Assembly (NCBI GenBank): GCA_021604265.1
Contig: BQIY01000179.1
Coordinates: 1-5,627 of the forward strand
DNA from: Nitrospirales bacterium
GTDB taxonomy: Bacteria; Nitrospirota; Nitrospiria; Nitrospirales; UBA8639
Length of the DNA: 5,627 bases
Direction: 5' to 3'
This document shows positions 1 to 5,401 of this stretch, piece after piece (within the stretch, counting starts at the first letter, position 1; every line of letters starts with the position of its first letter). A model generated the notes under the pieces. The model saw nothing but the letters and a program-made list of their open reading frames with translations. It did not search any database and had not been told where the DNA came from. The position numbers were made by a program, and so were the translations under genes.

Positions 1-5
1 TTATC

Positions 6-37
6 TTGACACGTTTTTTTCCTTCTTGGTATATAAG
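6..37 (+). promoter_or_regulatory. Candidate sigma70-type promoter of the cupredoxin-like gene
   Basis: A perfect -35 box TTGACA lies at 6-11. An AT-rich -10 region follows, best read as TATATA at 30-35 (18-bp spacer) or GTATAT at 29-34 (17-bp spacer). Transcription would start near 41-43, leaving a leader of about 140 nt before the ATG at 182. The -10 region sits inside a perfect 7-bp inverted repeat, CCTTCTT (21-27) and AAGAAGG (35-41), which could be an operator. No other promoter-like pair this good lies between here and the gene. The promoter is inferred from sequence alone. Confidence 0.55.
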
Positions 38-50
38 AAGGTGAACATAT

Positions 51-147
51 TAACGAGGTTTCAACAGTTTCCCTGCTCACTCAACAGTCCAACATATTGG
101 TGCGTGGGAGAATCATTCAGCCCCGAGTATTAATCCCACCCTCGTTA
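51..147 (+). promoter_or_regulatory. Possible structured 5' leader
   Basis: TAACGAGG (51-58) is perfectly complementary to CCTCGTTA (140-147). Directly inside its right arm, TCCCAC (134-139) pairs with GTGGGA (104-109), so the two helices would abut and could stack. Two copies of TCAACAGT (61-68 and 81-88) lie exactly 20 nt apart in the enclosed segment. The Shine-Dalgarno sequence at 169-174 is outside the predicted pairs. I do not recognise a known riboswitch family. The pairing is read directly from sequence; a regulatory role is inference, and an 8-bp match in a leader of this size can occur by chance. Confidence 0.3.
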
Positions 148-181
148 GCACACTAATTATTCTCAACTAGGAGGAAGTATC

Positions 182-997
182 ATGAGGAATCGTCAGTCTC
201 TTACTGTGTGTCTCCTTGCAGGAGCCGCCCTAATGGCCGCTCCAGTGATTGCGCAAGCCGGCGGAACCATCAAAGGTAAAGTGACCTTTAGCGGAAAAGT
301 GCCTGCGCCGAAAGAATTCGCGTTCTCAAAATTTCCCAATGTGGATTTTTGTAAAAAGAATACAAGCAAAAGTGAAGATGGGAATACCCGTCTGTTGAAA
401 GAAGTGCAAGTTGACGGAAGCAAAGGGTTAAAAGATGCGGTTGTGGCTGTGCGCGATATTAAAGATAAGGCCTGGATGGGAAAATATAAGAAAGCCCCAG
501 CTCAGGAAGTCACGGCAGAATTATGCGAGTTTCTTCCCTTTACCGGTATTGCGGTCAGCAAGGGGCAGTTTAAAGTAGTGAATAATGACGCTGATCCTGA
601 TGATCCAAAGTCCAAAGAGGGTGTGCTCCATAATCCTCATAGCTTTGATGTGTTAGGCGCAAAGTCAGCCACCCTGTTCAATATCGGGTTAGCCAAAAAA
701 GGTGACTCGTTACAGAAGACTCTGAAGCTTCGTATGGCGAGAAAGGGCGGAGTCGTGCGGTTGCAATGTGATCAGCATGAATTTATGCAGTCGTGGTTTC
801 TTCCAGTCACCAACCCATTTCATGCGACAAGCGGTGCTGATGGCACGTTTGAAATCAAAGATGTTCCTGCTGGAAAGCACAAGCTCTTGGTCTGGCATCC
901 TGCCGTGGCCAAAAACGCGATGGGTAAAAAAGCCGTTGAAATCGAAGTAGACGTTAAAGATGGTGCAACCGTTGAAGCCAACTTTGATGTGAAGTAA
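182..997 (+). CDS. Exported cupredoxin-like protein with carboxypeptidase-regulatory-like C-terminus
   Basis: Residues 1-26 form a Sec signal peptide with a hydrophobic core and an AQA cleavage site, so the mature protein should be periplasmic. A middle region resembles a type-1 copper (plastocyanin/amicyanin) fold. It has the strand motif VVNNDADP (132-139), a HNPH motif with His150 as likely first ligand, and CDQHEFM at 196-202, supplying Cys196, His199 and Met202 in the C-x2-H-x2-M spacing of amicyanin. Residues 214-240 match a carboxypeptidase-regulatory-like beta domain, with the DGTFEIKDVPAGKHKLLVWHP pattern split by short turns. This overall layout is seen in plastocyanin-like 'methylamine utilisation' type proteins. 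Cys57 and Cys115 could form a disulfide. A role in periplasmic electron transfer or copper handling is inferred. The start is firm: AGGAGG at 169-174 lies 7 nt upstream. The gene appears monocistronic, with its own promoter and terminator. Confidence 0.85.
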   Translation: MRNRQSLTVCLLAGAALMAAPVIAQAGGTIKGKVTFSGKVPAPKEFAFSKFPNVDFCKKNTSKSEDGNTRLLKEVQVDGSKGLKDAVVAVRDIKDKAWMGKYKKAPAQEVTAELCEFLPFTGIAVSKGQFKVVNNDADPDDPKSKEGVLHNPHSFDVLGAKSATLFNIGLAKKGDSLQKTLKLRMARKGGVVRLQCDQHEFMQSWFLPVTNPFHATSGADGTFEIKDVPAGKHKLLVWHPAVAKNAMGKKAVEIEVDVKDGATVEANFDVK

Positions 998-1020
998 GTT
1001 TTTTCGTTTTTCTGTTGTCT

Positions 1021-1063
1021 AGCGAGGGCAATCCGGGTTACCCGGGTTGCCCTCGTTATGTTT
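1021..1063 (+). terminator. Strong intrinsic-terminator-like hairpin after the cupredoxin-like gene
   Basis: The arms 1021-1037 and 1041-1057 form a nearly perfect GC-rich stem around a loop of about three bases, with only two G-U pairs (U1032-G1046 and G1022-U1056). The stem begins 24 nt after the stop codon at 995-997. The following T-rich tract (TTATGTTT) is interrupted, so termination may be less efficient than the stem suggests. It separates the first transcription unit from the long spacer downstream. Confidence 0.8.
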
Positions 1064-1481
1064 GGGAGTTCTAAGTCTTTTTCGGTGAGTTCCCTCTCTC
1101 CCTGCTCCTCAATGGCTTCTCAGAACTCGTGTCGTTGTGGGGGCGCAAATCTAATAGCCGTTTCTAATAACTTCTCATGTTTGAAGTGAATAATCGCGCT
1201 GATTTGGCAACTTCAAGACGACACCTCAGGGGCAGAACCGCGCTGAACGTCAGCTACCTTTTGAGATTACGCAGGCTGACACAACAATCGTCGCCAGGGT
1301 TACCACTGCAACTTATTTGGGTTCGCTATAATGGCAGCTTGACAGTATTATCGTGGCCCTCAACGGTTGTCGGTATTTTGAGCCTTTGTCCTTTCAGTAG
1401 CGATACTGTCGAGTCATTCTAGTCAAGAAAGGGGAGCTGTTTGGCCTTGAAATATTAAGGCTCTGGACTCAGTGGCCATCA

Positions 1482-1499
1482 AATTTCAAGGTTGAAATT
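1482..1499. repeat. 18-bp palindrome in the spacer
   Basis: AATTTCAA (1482-1489) and TTGAAATT (1492-1499) are perfect reverse complements separated by GG. A TTGACT hexamer starts 2 nt later at 1501, but no good -10 box follows at a normal distance. The size and symmetry suit a binding site for a dimeric regulator. No gene starts nearby, so the role is unknown. Confidence 0.35.
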
Positions 1500-1876
1500 C
1501 TTGACTCAATTGTTAGGATGCGTCATGACCGTTGACACTGTGTGCATTTGTCATTTCTGCAGGTATGTTGCCGAACGTTTTATCCGAACGTAACAGAGTC
1601 GATAGCCATGTGTATGTTGTGTCATCATGCTGAAGATACCCGTTAAGATGAGTAGAGCTTGGTGATGCTCTCCTGAGTGTGGAGTCCAGAAGTGTATTCA
1701 TGAGATAAGAAATGTGACTGAAATCGTAAGGATATCGTCTGCTGAAGTTCTGCCGCATACAAAAATTTTCTGTTACTCAATGCTCATGGAATACATACAC
1801 CGTTATCATCATTCGCAAGCCAAAAACGTTCAACTCTGAGCCTCTGTTACCCATTTTTGTACGCAACATTTCAAAC

Positions 1877-1917
1877 TTGCGTTTGTCAGTCAGGGGCCGT
1901 TAAGATCAGTAAATAAT
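1877..1917 (+). promoter_or_regulatory. Weak candidate promoter region of the downstream operon
   Basis: The best boxes I can find before the methyltransferase gene are TTGCGT (1877-1882) and TAAGAT (1901-1906), 18 bp apart. An alternative is TTGTCA at 1883-1888 with the AT-rich TAAATAAT region at 1910-1917, but that spacing is too long. TTTGTCAGT at 1882-1890 is repeated 54 nt downstream at 1936-1944 and could be a regulator site. The evidence is weak, and the true promoter could lie farther upstream in the long spacer. Confidence 0.2.
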
Positions 1918-1945
1918 GAGTATTTTAGAGAATCTTTTGTCAGTT

Positions 1946-1949
1946 GAGG
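1946..1949 (+). promoter_or_regulatory. Ribosome binding site supporting the GTG start of the methyltransferase
   Basis: GAGG lies 6 nt before GTG at 1956-1958. An in-frame TGA at 1953-1955 immediately precedes that GTG, so it is the most upstream possible start. The first in-frame ATG falls only at residue 65, inside the conserved N-terminal domain. Confidence 0.6.
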
Positions 1950-1955
1950 CTCTGA

Positions 1956-2951
1956 GTGTCACGTGAACTTTCCCTCGCCGAAATCTTCCAGTCGGGATAC
2001 TACTGGGAGACGAAAATTCTTCTCACAGCGGTAAAGCTTGACCTCTTTTCTTCGTTAAATGGGAGTCCCTGTTCTTCTTCTCAACTTGCCCGAGATCTCA
2101 CCCTTGCGGATCGGCCGTTGACCTTGCTGCTCAATGCGCTGGTGGCGATGCGAGTGTTAAAGAAAGAGGGTTCGCTATTCAACAATACCGATGTGGCTCA
2201 ACGATACCTTGTGAAAACTCAGGAAGAATATGTTGGGCATCTTTTGCTGATGCATGATGCCGAGTGGGAAAACTGGGGGAAACTTGAAGAGACGATTCGT
2301 ACCGGCCGTTCACCCGTTTCGCAGCATGTGTTTGAAACAAACCCAGATATGGGTGCGAATGTCCTCTCCGTCTTACATCGAATTGGCCGGGAAAGCGGGC
2401 CAAGCTTGGCCAAACGGATGAAACTGAATGGAGCCAAAACTCTTCTTGATGTTGGGGGCGGTGCAGGGACGAATGCGATTGCCTGTTGCGAAGAATATCC
2501 CGAACTGAACGCGACGGTTTTTGATTTGCCACAAACGTTAGTTTTGACAGAGAAGGTGATTAAGAAGGTTGGTCTTGAGGGACGTATCCGAACAACGGCA
2601 GGGAATTTTCATGTTGATTCCTTTGACGGGACATATGACGTCGCGCTGATGTCTGATATTCTTCATTATCAAGACGGCGAGGTGAATGCGAAGCTAATTG
2701 CCAAGATTTATCATGCCTTGTCGGATGGCGGGCAGTTGGTCATCAAAGATCGCTTCTTAGATCCAACAGGAACCAGTCCTGCCTGGACGACGGCGTTTGC
2801 TGTTCATATTATGGTTAATACGGAACATGGTCAGTGTTTCACTACTCAAGAGGCCTTGCAGTGGATGACGGATGCAGGGTTTCAGAAGGTTCATGAACTT
2901 GAACCGTGTGCAGTGGTTCAGGGGACCAAGAAAAATGATGGAGGTATCTAG
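1956..2951 (+). CDS. SAM-dependent O-methyltransferase, acetylserotonin/CrtF/BchU-like family
   Basis: The 331-residue protein has the two-part layout of Methyltransf_2 enzymes. Residues about 8-85 form a helical/winged-helix dimerisation domain (FQSGYYWETKILLTAVKLDLF, then a DRPLTLLLNALVAMRVL helix). Residues about 130-325 form the Rossmann-fold catalytic domain. SAM-binding motif I is LLDVGGGAG at 163-171, with the acidic residue of the next strand in VFDLP (Asp190). The DILHYQDGE segment carries His237 at the position of the general base in plant family members, followed by the IKDRFLD strand (262-269). Related enzymes methylate small aromatics, carotenoid hydroxyls (CrtF) or bacteriochlorophyll (BchU, a C-methylation). 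The substrate cannot be read from sequence. It is probably cytoplasmic. The DUF420 gene starts 3 nt after its stop, so the two are almost certainly cotranscribed. Confidence 0.85.
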   Translation: MSRELSLAEIFQSGYYWETKILLTAVKLDLFSSLNGSPCSSSQLARDLTLADRPLTLLLNALVAMRVLKKEGSLFNNTDVAQRYLVKTQEEYVGHLLLMHDAEWENWGKLEETIRTGRSPVSQHVFETNPDMGANVLSVLHRIGRESGPSLAKRMKLNGAKTLLDVGGGAGTNAIACCEEYPELNATVFDLPQTLVLTEKVIKKVGLEGRIRTTAGNFHVDSFDGTYDVALMSDILHYQDGEVNAKLIAKIYHALSDGGQLVIKDRFLDPTGTSPAWTTAFAVHIMVNTEHGQCFTTQEALQWMTDAGFQKVHELEPCAVVQGTKKNDGGI

Positions 2952-2954
2952 CTC

Positions 2955-3671
2955 ATGGCCGAATGGCTGAGGCAACCTGGTTTTGTCGGGACGCACGCGA
3001 CGATGGGCGCTGATGTCAGTCAGCTGATGGCAGCCGTATTTACGACACTCTTCATCATTGGATGGGTTCAGGCCAGAAAGGGTGAAGGCACCAAACATCA
3101 TTGGTTGATGTTTGGAGGGATGATTGCCATGCTGTCCTTCTTTGTCAGTTATTACTTATTCCGAAATCTCGGCGTTCTGGCATTTGAAGGCAAAGAAGGA
3201 TTCGGCGGTTCTCAGTGGTTGTACGACACCGTTTTTGTTCCGATTCTGACATTTCATATTATCCTGGTTGTGATTGGACTGATTATGGCGGTGTACATGA
3301 TCGTCCTTGGATTTCGCACCCAATTTTTCTCCGGGGCCAGGCGATTACTGCGAGAGCAAGTCCTTCTGACTGCCTGGACAAAAATGCTAGGGATCTTAGG
3401 TGTGTTAGCGGGATTAGTCGCGGCCTATTTACTCACGTTAGTCGCGCTCGATCGTTTTGGAATGGGGAAGCTGGTGGTCTGGGTCAGCCTGTTGGTGATC
3501 ATCGGCATCGTCATGATTCTTGAAATGTCGATTCAGCGAATGTGGCCAAATGGAGCACGACGTCATCGCGTACTTGGGCAGTTTACGATGGTCGTGTATT
3601 GTGTTTTATTTGTGACCGGAAGCGTGACGTATGCGATGTTGTATATTCTCTATCCTGGAAAAATCGGGTGA
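2955..3671 (+). CDS. DUF420 (CtaM/YozB-like) multi-pass membrane protein
   Basis: The 238-residue protein has about six membrane helices (roughly 19-38, 50-70, 93-119, 143-163, 172-193 and 208-231). DUF420 hallmarks are visible: KHHWLMFGGMIAMLSFFVSYY (split here at about 47-67) with His48/49, LTFHIILVVIGL with His101 in the third helix, and a final RRHRVLGQFTMVVY then VTGSVTYAMLY helix with His204. The Staphylococcus and Bacillus relatives, CtaM/YozB, are linked to maturation of haem-A-containing terminal oxidases, so an oxidase-assembly role in the cytoplasmic membrane is reasonable but inferred. The usual family core has about four helices; helices four and five here look like an insertion. 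A GGAGG at 2940-2944, inside the end of the preceding gene, lies 10 nt before the ATG. Met17 is a less likely alternative start. Confidence 0.75.
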   Translation: MAEWLRQPGFVGTHATMGADVSQLMAAVFTTLFIIGWVQARKGEGTKHHWLMFGGMIAMLSFFVSYYLFRNLGVLAFEGKEGFGGSQWLYDTVFVPILTFHIILVVIGLIMAVYMIVLGFRTQFFSGARRLLREQVLLTAWTKMLGILGVLAGLVAAYLLTLVALDRFGMGKLVVWVSLLVIIGIVMILEMSIQRMWPNGARRHRVLGQFTMVVYCVLFVTGSVTYAMLYILYPGKIG

Positions 3672-3748
3672 GGCAAAGAGTGAAAAATGCAAAATAAACG
3701 GAAGTCGAATCTTTGTAGTATTTTGCACGTTTCAATTGACACTTTGCC
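3672..3748. repeat. Imperfect long inverted repeat between the DUF420 and PCP_red genes
   Basis: The left arm at 3672-3696 pairs with the right arm at 3719-3748. GGCAAAG (3672-3678) pairs with CTTTGCC (3742-3748), and GT (3680-3681) with AC (3739-3740). GAAA (3682-3685) pairs with TTTC (3730-3733), and TGCAAAATA (3688-3696) with TATTTTGCA (3719-3727). That gives 22 pairs, with three mismatched positions and a 5-nt bulge (3734-3738) on the right. The element starts directly after the upstream stop codon and ends 17 nt before the next ATG. It could be a REP/MITE-like palindromic repeat, an mRNA-stabilising hairpin or a leaky terminator. The trailing ATTTTGC is a poor U-tract. Confidence 0.6.
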
Positions 3749-3765
3749 ATTTTGCTTGAGGGACT

Positions 3766-4257
3766 ATGAATTGTGGATGCGGGCAGGCCTTAGAGCTTTG
3801 CGGGGTTGATGAAGTCGACGCCACGACGTATTTAGCACGGTTTGCTTGCGGACCATGTGGAGGGTATGTCGGGGTTGAAGGAGAGTCAAAAGAAGTGACG
3901 TCTTTCTTGCCTCAAGTCTGTTGGTCTGATGAAGCCCAGCATGTCCTCGATCGGATGCCTCCGTATGTCGCTCCACTCTATCGCGCTGATGTTGAGCAGT
4001 ATGCGCATACGACGGGAACAACACTAATTACCTTTGACTTTCTTGGCGAAGCCAAAAACCAGGGGACCGTGTCATGGAGTGCCGACACGCTGAGACGATT
4101 AGAGCGAGTGCCGCCTGCCATTCGAGCTATGGCTCGTGTCGAACTTGAGCGAACGGCGTTAGAGCGGGGAATGACTGAAGTGACGGTTGCGCTGATGGAA
4201 GAAATTAAAGCTCGGTACTTTGGTCTAGGGGCTGCGCAGTCTGCATCCAAAAATTGA
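3766..4257 (+). CDS. Cys-rich protein with two tandem PCP_red domains
   Basis: The 163-residue protein looks soluble and has no signal peptide. The N-terminal 35 residues hold Cys3, Cys5, Cys12, Cys28 and Cys31 (CGC and CGPCG motifs), suggesting a zinc or other metal site. Two copies of the roughly 46-residue PCP_red domain follow. Copy one spans about 53-98 (WSDEAQHVLDRMPPYV, with IEQYA-like and ITFDFLGEAK segments). Copy two spans about 104-149 (WSADTLRRLERVPPAIR, then TEVTVALMEEIKAR). The domain is known from the C-terminus of the ChlB/BchB subunit of light-independent protochlorophyllide reductase, but this protein has no nitrogenase-like catalytic part, so reductase activity should not be assumed. 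GAGGG (3758-3762) lies only 3 nt before the ATG, a short spacing, but the cysteine motif at the very N-terminus supports this start. It sits mid-operon between membrane-protein genes. Confidence 0.8.
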   Translation: MNCGCGQALELCGVDEVDATTYLARFACGPCGGYVGVEGESKEVTSFLPQVCWSDEAQHVLDRMPPYVAPLYRADVEQYAHTTGTTLITFDFLGEAKNQGTVSWSADTLRRLERVPPAIRAMARVELERTALERGMTEVTVALMEEIKARYFGLGAAQSASKN

Positions 4258-4310
4258 GCAAACCCGTCATTGAATAAAGGTGTACTCTAAGAAGGCACAA
4301 CGGAGATACG

Positions 4311-5393
4311 ATGCTTCATCGCTTAGCCCTCAGAGTTGTTCCGCAACTGAATGCATTAGTGACAGAACCGGCTGTTCGCAAGCGAAAGCGATTGGTTATG
4401 CTTGCCCCGGGGCTGGTGGCATTTGGTATCTATCATCTTTTGAAGTCTTCTCTCCCTTTAGATAACCCGTTTGTCCTCCTTCTTTTTAGCGGTTTCCTGG
4501 CATCGTTGACGGCATTGTGGTCCTACCGAATGGGACGAAATGACTCCGTGGCCAATTTTCTTCAAGAAGATGGACTGAGACGTGTGGCTTGGGTCGTCGG
4601 TTGGATCGGCATGGTCTACGGTATTCAGCTCTCCCTGCTCGTTCTCATGTTATTGAAAGTGTATGTGGCCTATGATTTCCTTCTTCATCCAGAAGGGCCT
4701 GCGATGATGGCTATTATTATTGCAAGTTCTTCTGTGACGCGAGATGCTTTTGAATTGGGGTATGTGCGGTGGAAAGAGCAGCACGGACAGAAGGTGGTCA
4801 CCTTCCCCGATGGCGGTCCATTTCGGCGTTGGATTCAGTTAGAGCTCGCGACAATGGGGCGATGGACGGGAGGGGCGGCTATGGTTTCATTGGGAGCGGC
4901 CATATTCCTCATGGCATTTGGCCATGTGGGACAGCATGATCTCACGCAATCCATGGTGCTGTCGATCCTTTCCGCCTGTTTAGGTCTTGTGGCATTTTAT
5001 GCTGGTAAATCCCGAACTGGGGATTGGCGCTCAGGAATGCAGGAACGCGGATGGTGGCCGTTAGGGAGGTTTTGGCTGTGGCCCTGTTTGACGTTTGCGC
5101 TCACCTACTACCTGGTACAAGCCGGGTTCTTCACATTTTTGGTGCAACAGGAAGAATTCAAGGGGATCGCGCAACTTTTCATTGCGGCAACAACGGCGGC
5201 CATGATGACAGGATATAGCTTTTACTTGGGACGTTGTCAGCTGCTTGAGGCGGAAACCTCTCATGGTATCCCTGCGAATATTCAAAGCTGTCCATTTGTG
5301 ATGGGCATATTAAGCAAGGCGGGTGTGGTCTCTGCCGGTACGGCGCCGAACGCCGTTGTTGGTGTTCCCACGCAGCCTGAAAAGGTGGGATGA
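4311..5393 (+). CDS. Multi-pass membrane protein of unknown function
   Basis: I do not recognise the family. The 360-residue protein has about seven hydrophobic spans: roughly 28-47, 53-71, 93-117, then 185-204, 213-232, 253-277 and 285-306. A shorter apolar stretch lies at 131-142. The basic cluster VRKRKR (22-27) before the first span suggests a cytoplasmic N-terminus. A polar central segment (about 143-183) contains SVTRDAFELGYVRWKE and FPDGGPFRRW. The C-terminal tail of about 50 residues is hydrophilic to mildly apolar and carries SCPFVMGI (326-333) with a Cys-Pro pair. GGAG at 4302-4305 lies 5 nt before the ATG. It starts 53 nt after the PCP_red gene and ends 8 nt before the next start, so it is in the operon. 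A role in a membrane respiratory or assembly complex is inferred only from context. Confidence 0.75.
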   Translation: MLHRLALRVVPQLNALVTEPAVRKRKRLVMLAPGLVAFGIYHLLKSSLPLDNPFVLLLFSGFLASLTALWSYRMGRNDSVANFLQEDGLRRVAWVVGWIGMVYGIQLSLLVLMLLKVYVAYDFLLHPEGPAMMAIIIASSSVTRDAFELGYVRWKEQHGQKVVTFPDGGPFRRWIQLELATMGRWTGGAAMVSLGAAIFLMAFGHVGQHDLTQSMVLSILSACLGLVAFYAGKSRTGDWRSGMQERGWWPLGRFWLWPCLTFALTYYLVQAGFFTFLVQQEEFKGIAQLFIAATTAAMMTGYSFYLGRCQLLEAETSHGIPANIQSCPFVMGILSKAGVVSAGTAPNAVVGVPTQPEKVG

Positions 5394-5401
5394 GGAGTCG
5401 A

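Larger units (their letters stand above)
1064..1955. other. Long spacer of about 890 nt without a convincing gene
   Basis: I see no tRNA, rRNA, CRISPR or insertion-sequence signature here. The two longest open frames (1177-1422 on + and 1513-1758 on -, 81 codons each) lack a ribosome binding site and have compositions rich in Ser, Leu, Arg and Thr without any recognisable motif, so they are probably accidental. Noncoding items inside are a TATAAT at 1327-1332, complementary arms GACAGTAT (1341-1348) and ATACTGTC (1403-1410), a palindrome at 1482-1499, CCGAACGT twice (1571-1578 and 1584-1591), and TTTGTCAGT twice (1882-1890 and 1936-1944). The stretch could be a decayed gene, a regulatory region or host to a small RNA; the sequence does not decide. 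Confidence 0.6.

Noticed and set aside
209..211. Cys10 of the cupredoxin-like protein as a lipoprotein lipobox cysteine
   Set aside because: The preceding residues LTV do not fit a lipobox and the cysteine lies before the hydrophobic core; the AQA site at residue 26 is a normal signal-peptidase I site.
1177..1422. 81-codon open frame on + in the long spacer
   Set aside because: No Shine-Dalgarno sequence precedes the ATG, no motif or signal is visible, and the composition looks like translated noncoding DNA.
1571..1591. CCGAACGT direct repeat with 13-bp period
   Set aside because: Only two short copies with no promoter or gene near; easily explained by chance.
1513..1758. 81-codon open frame on - in the long spacer
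   Set aside because: No ribosome binding site, no recognisable domain, no neighbouring minus-strand gene.
1838..1952. GAGCCTC (1838-1844) complementary to GAGGCTC (1946-1952), which could hide the methyltransferase ribosome binding site
   Set aside because: A 7-bp match over this distance is expected fairly often by chance, and the transcript start is unknown.
2179..2532. 117-codon open frame on - inside the methyltransferase gene
   Set aside because: It lies entirely antisense to a gene with clear family motifs, and its product has no recognisable features.
3215..3523. 102-codon open frame on + inside the DUF420 gene
   Set aside because: It is out of frame with a well-supported membrane protein, and its product is not protein-like.
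3766..4257. Annotation as a working protochlorophyllide reductase subunit
   Set aside because: Only the small C-terminal type domain is present, twice; the nitrogenase-like catalytic region of ChlB/BchB is absent and no ChlL or ChlN partner is in the window.
4280..4465. Small open frame overlapping the start of the 360-residue membrane protein
   Set aside because: It uses a GTG start and overlaps a real gene in another frame; the downstream ATG at 4311 has a better ribosome binding site and the coding content.
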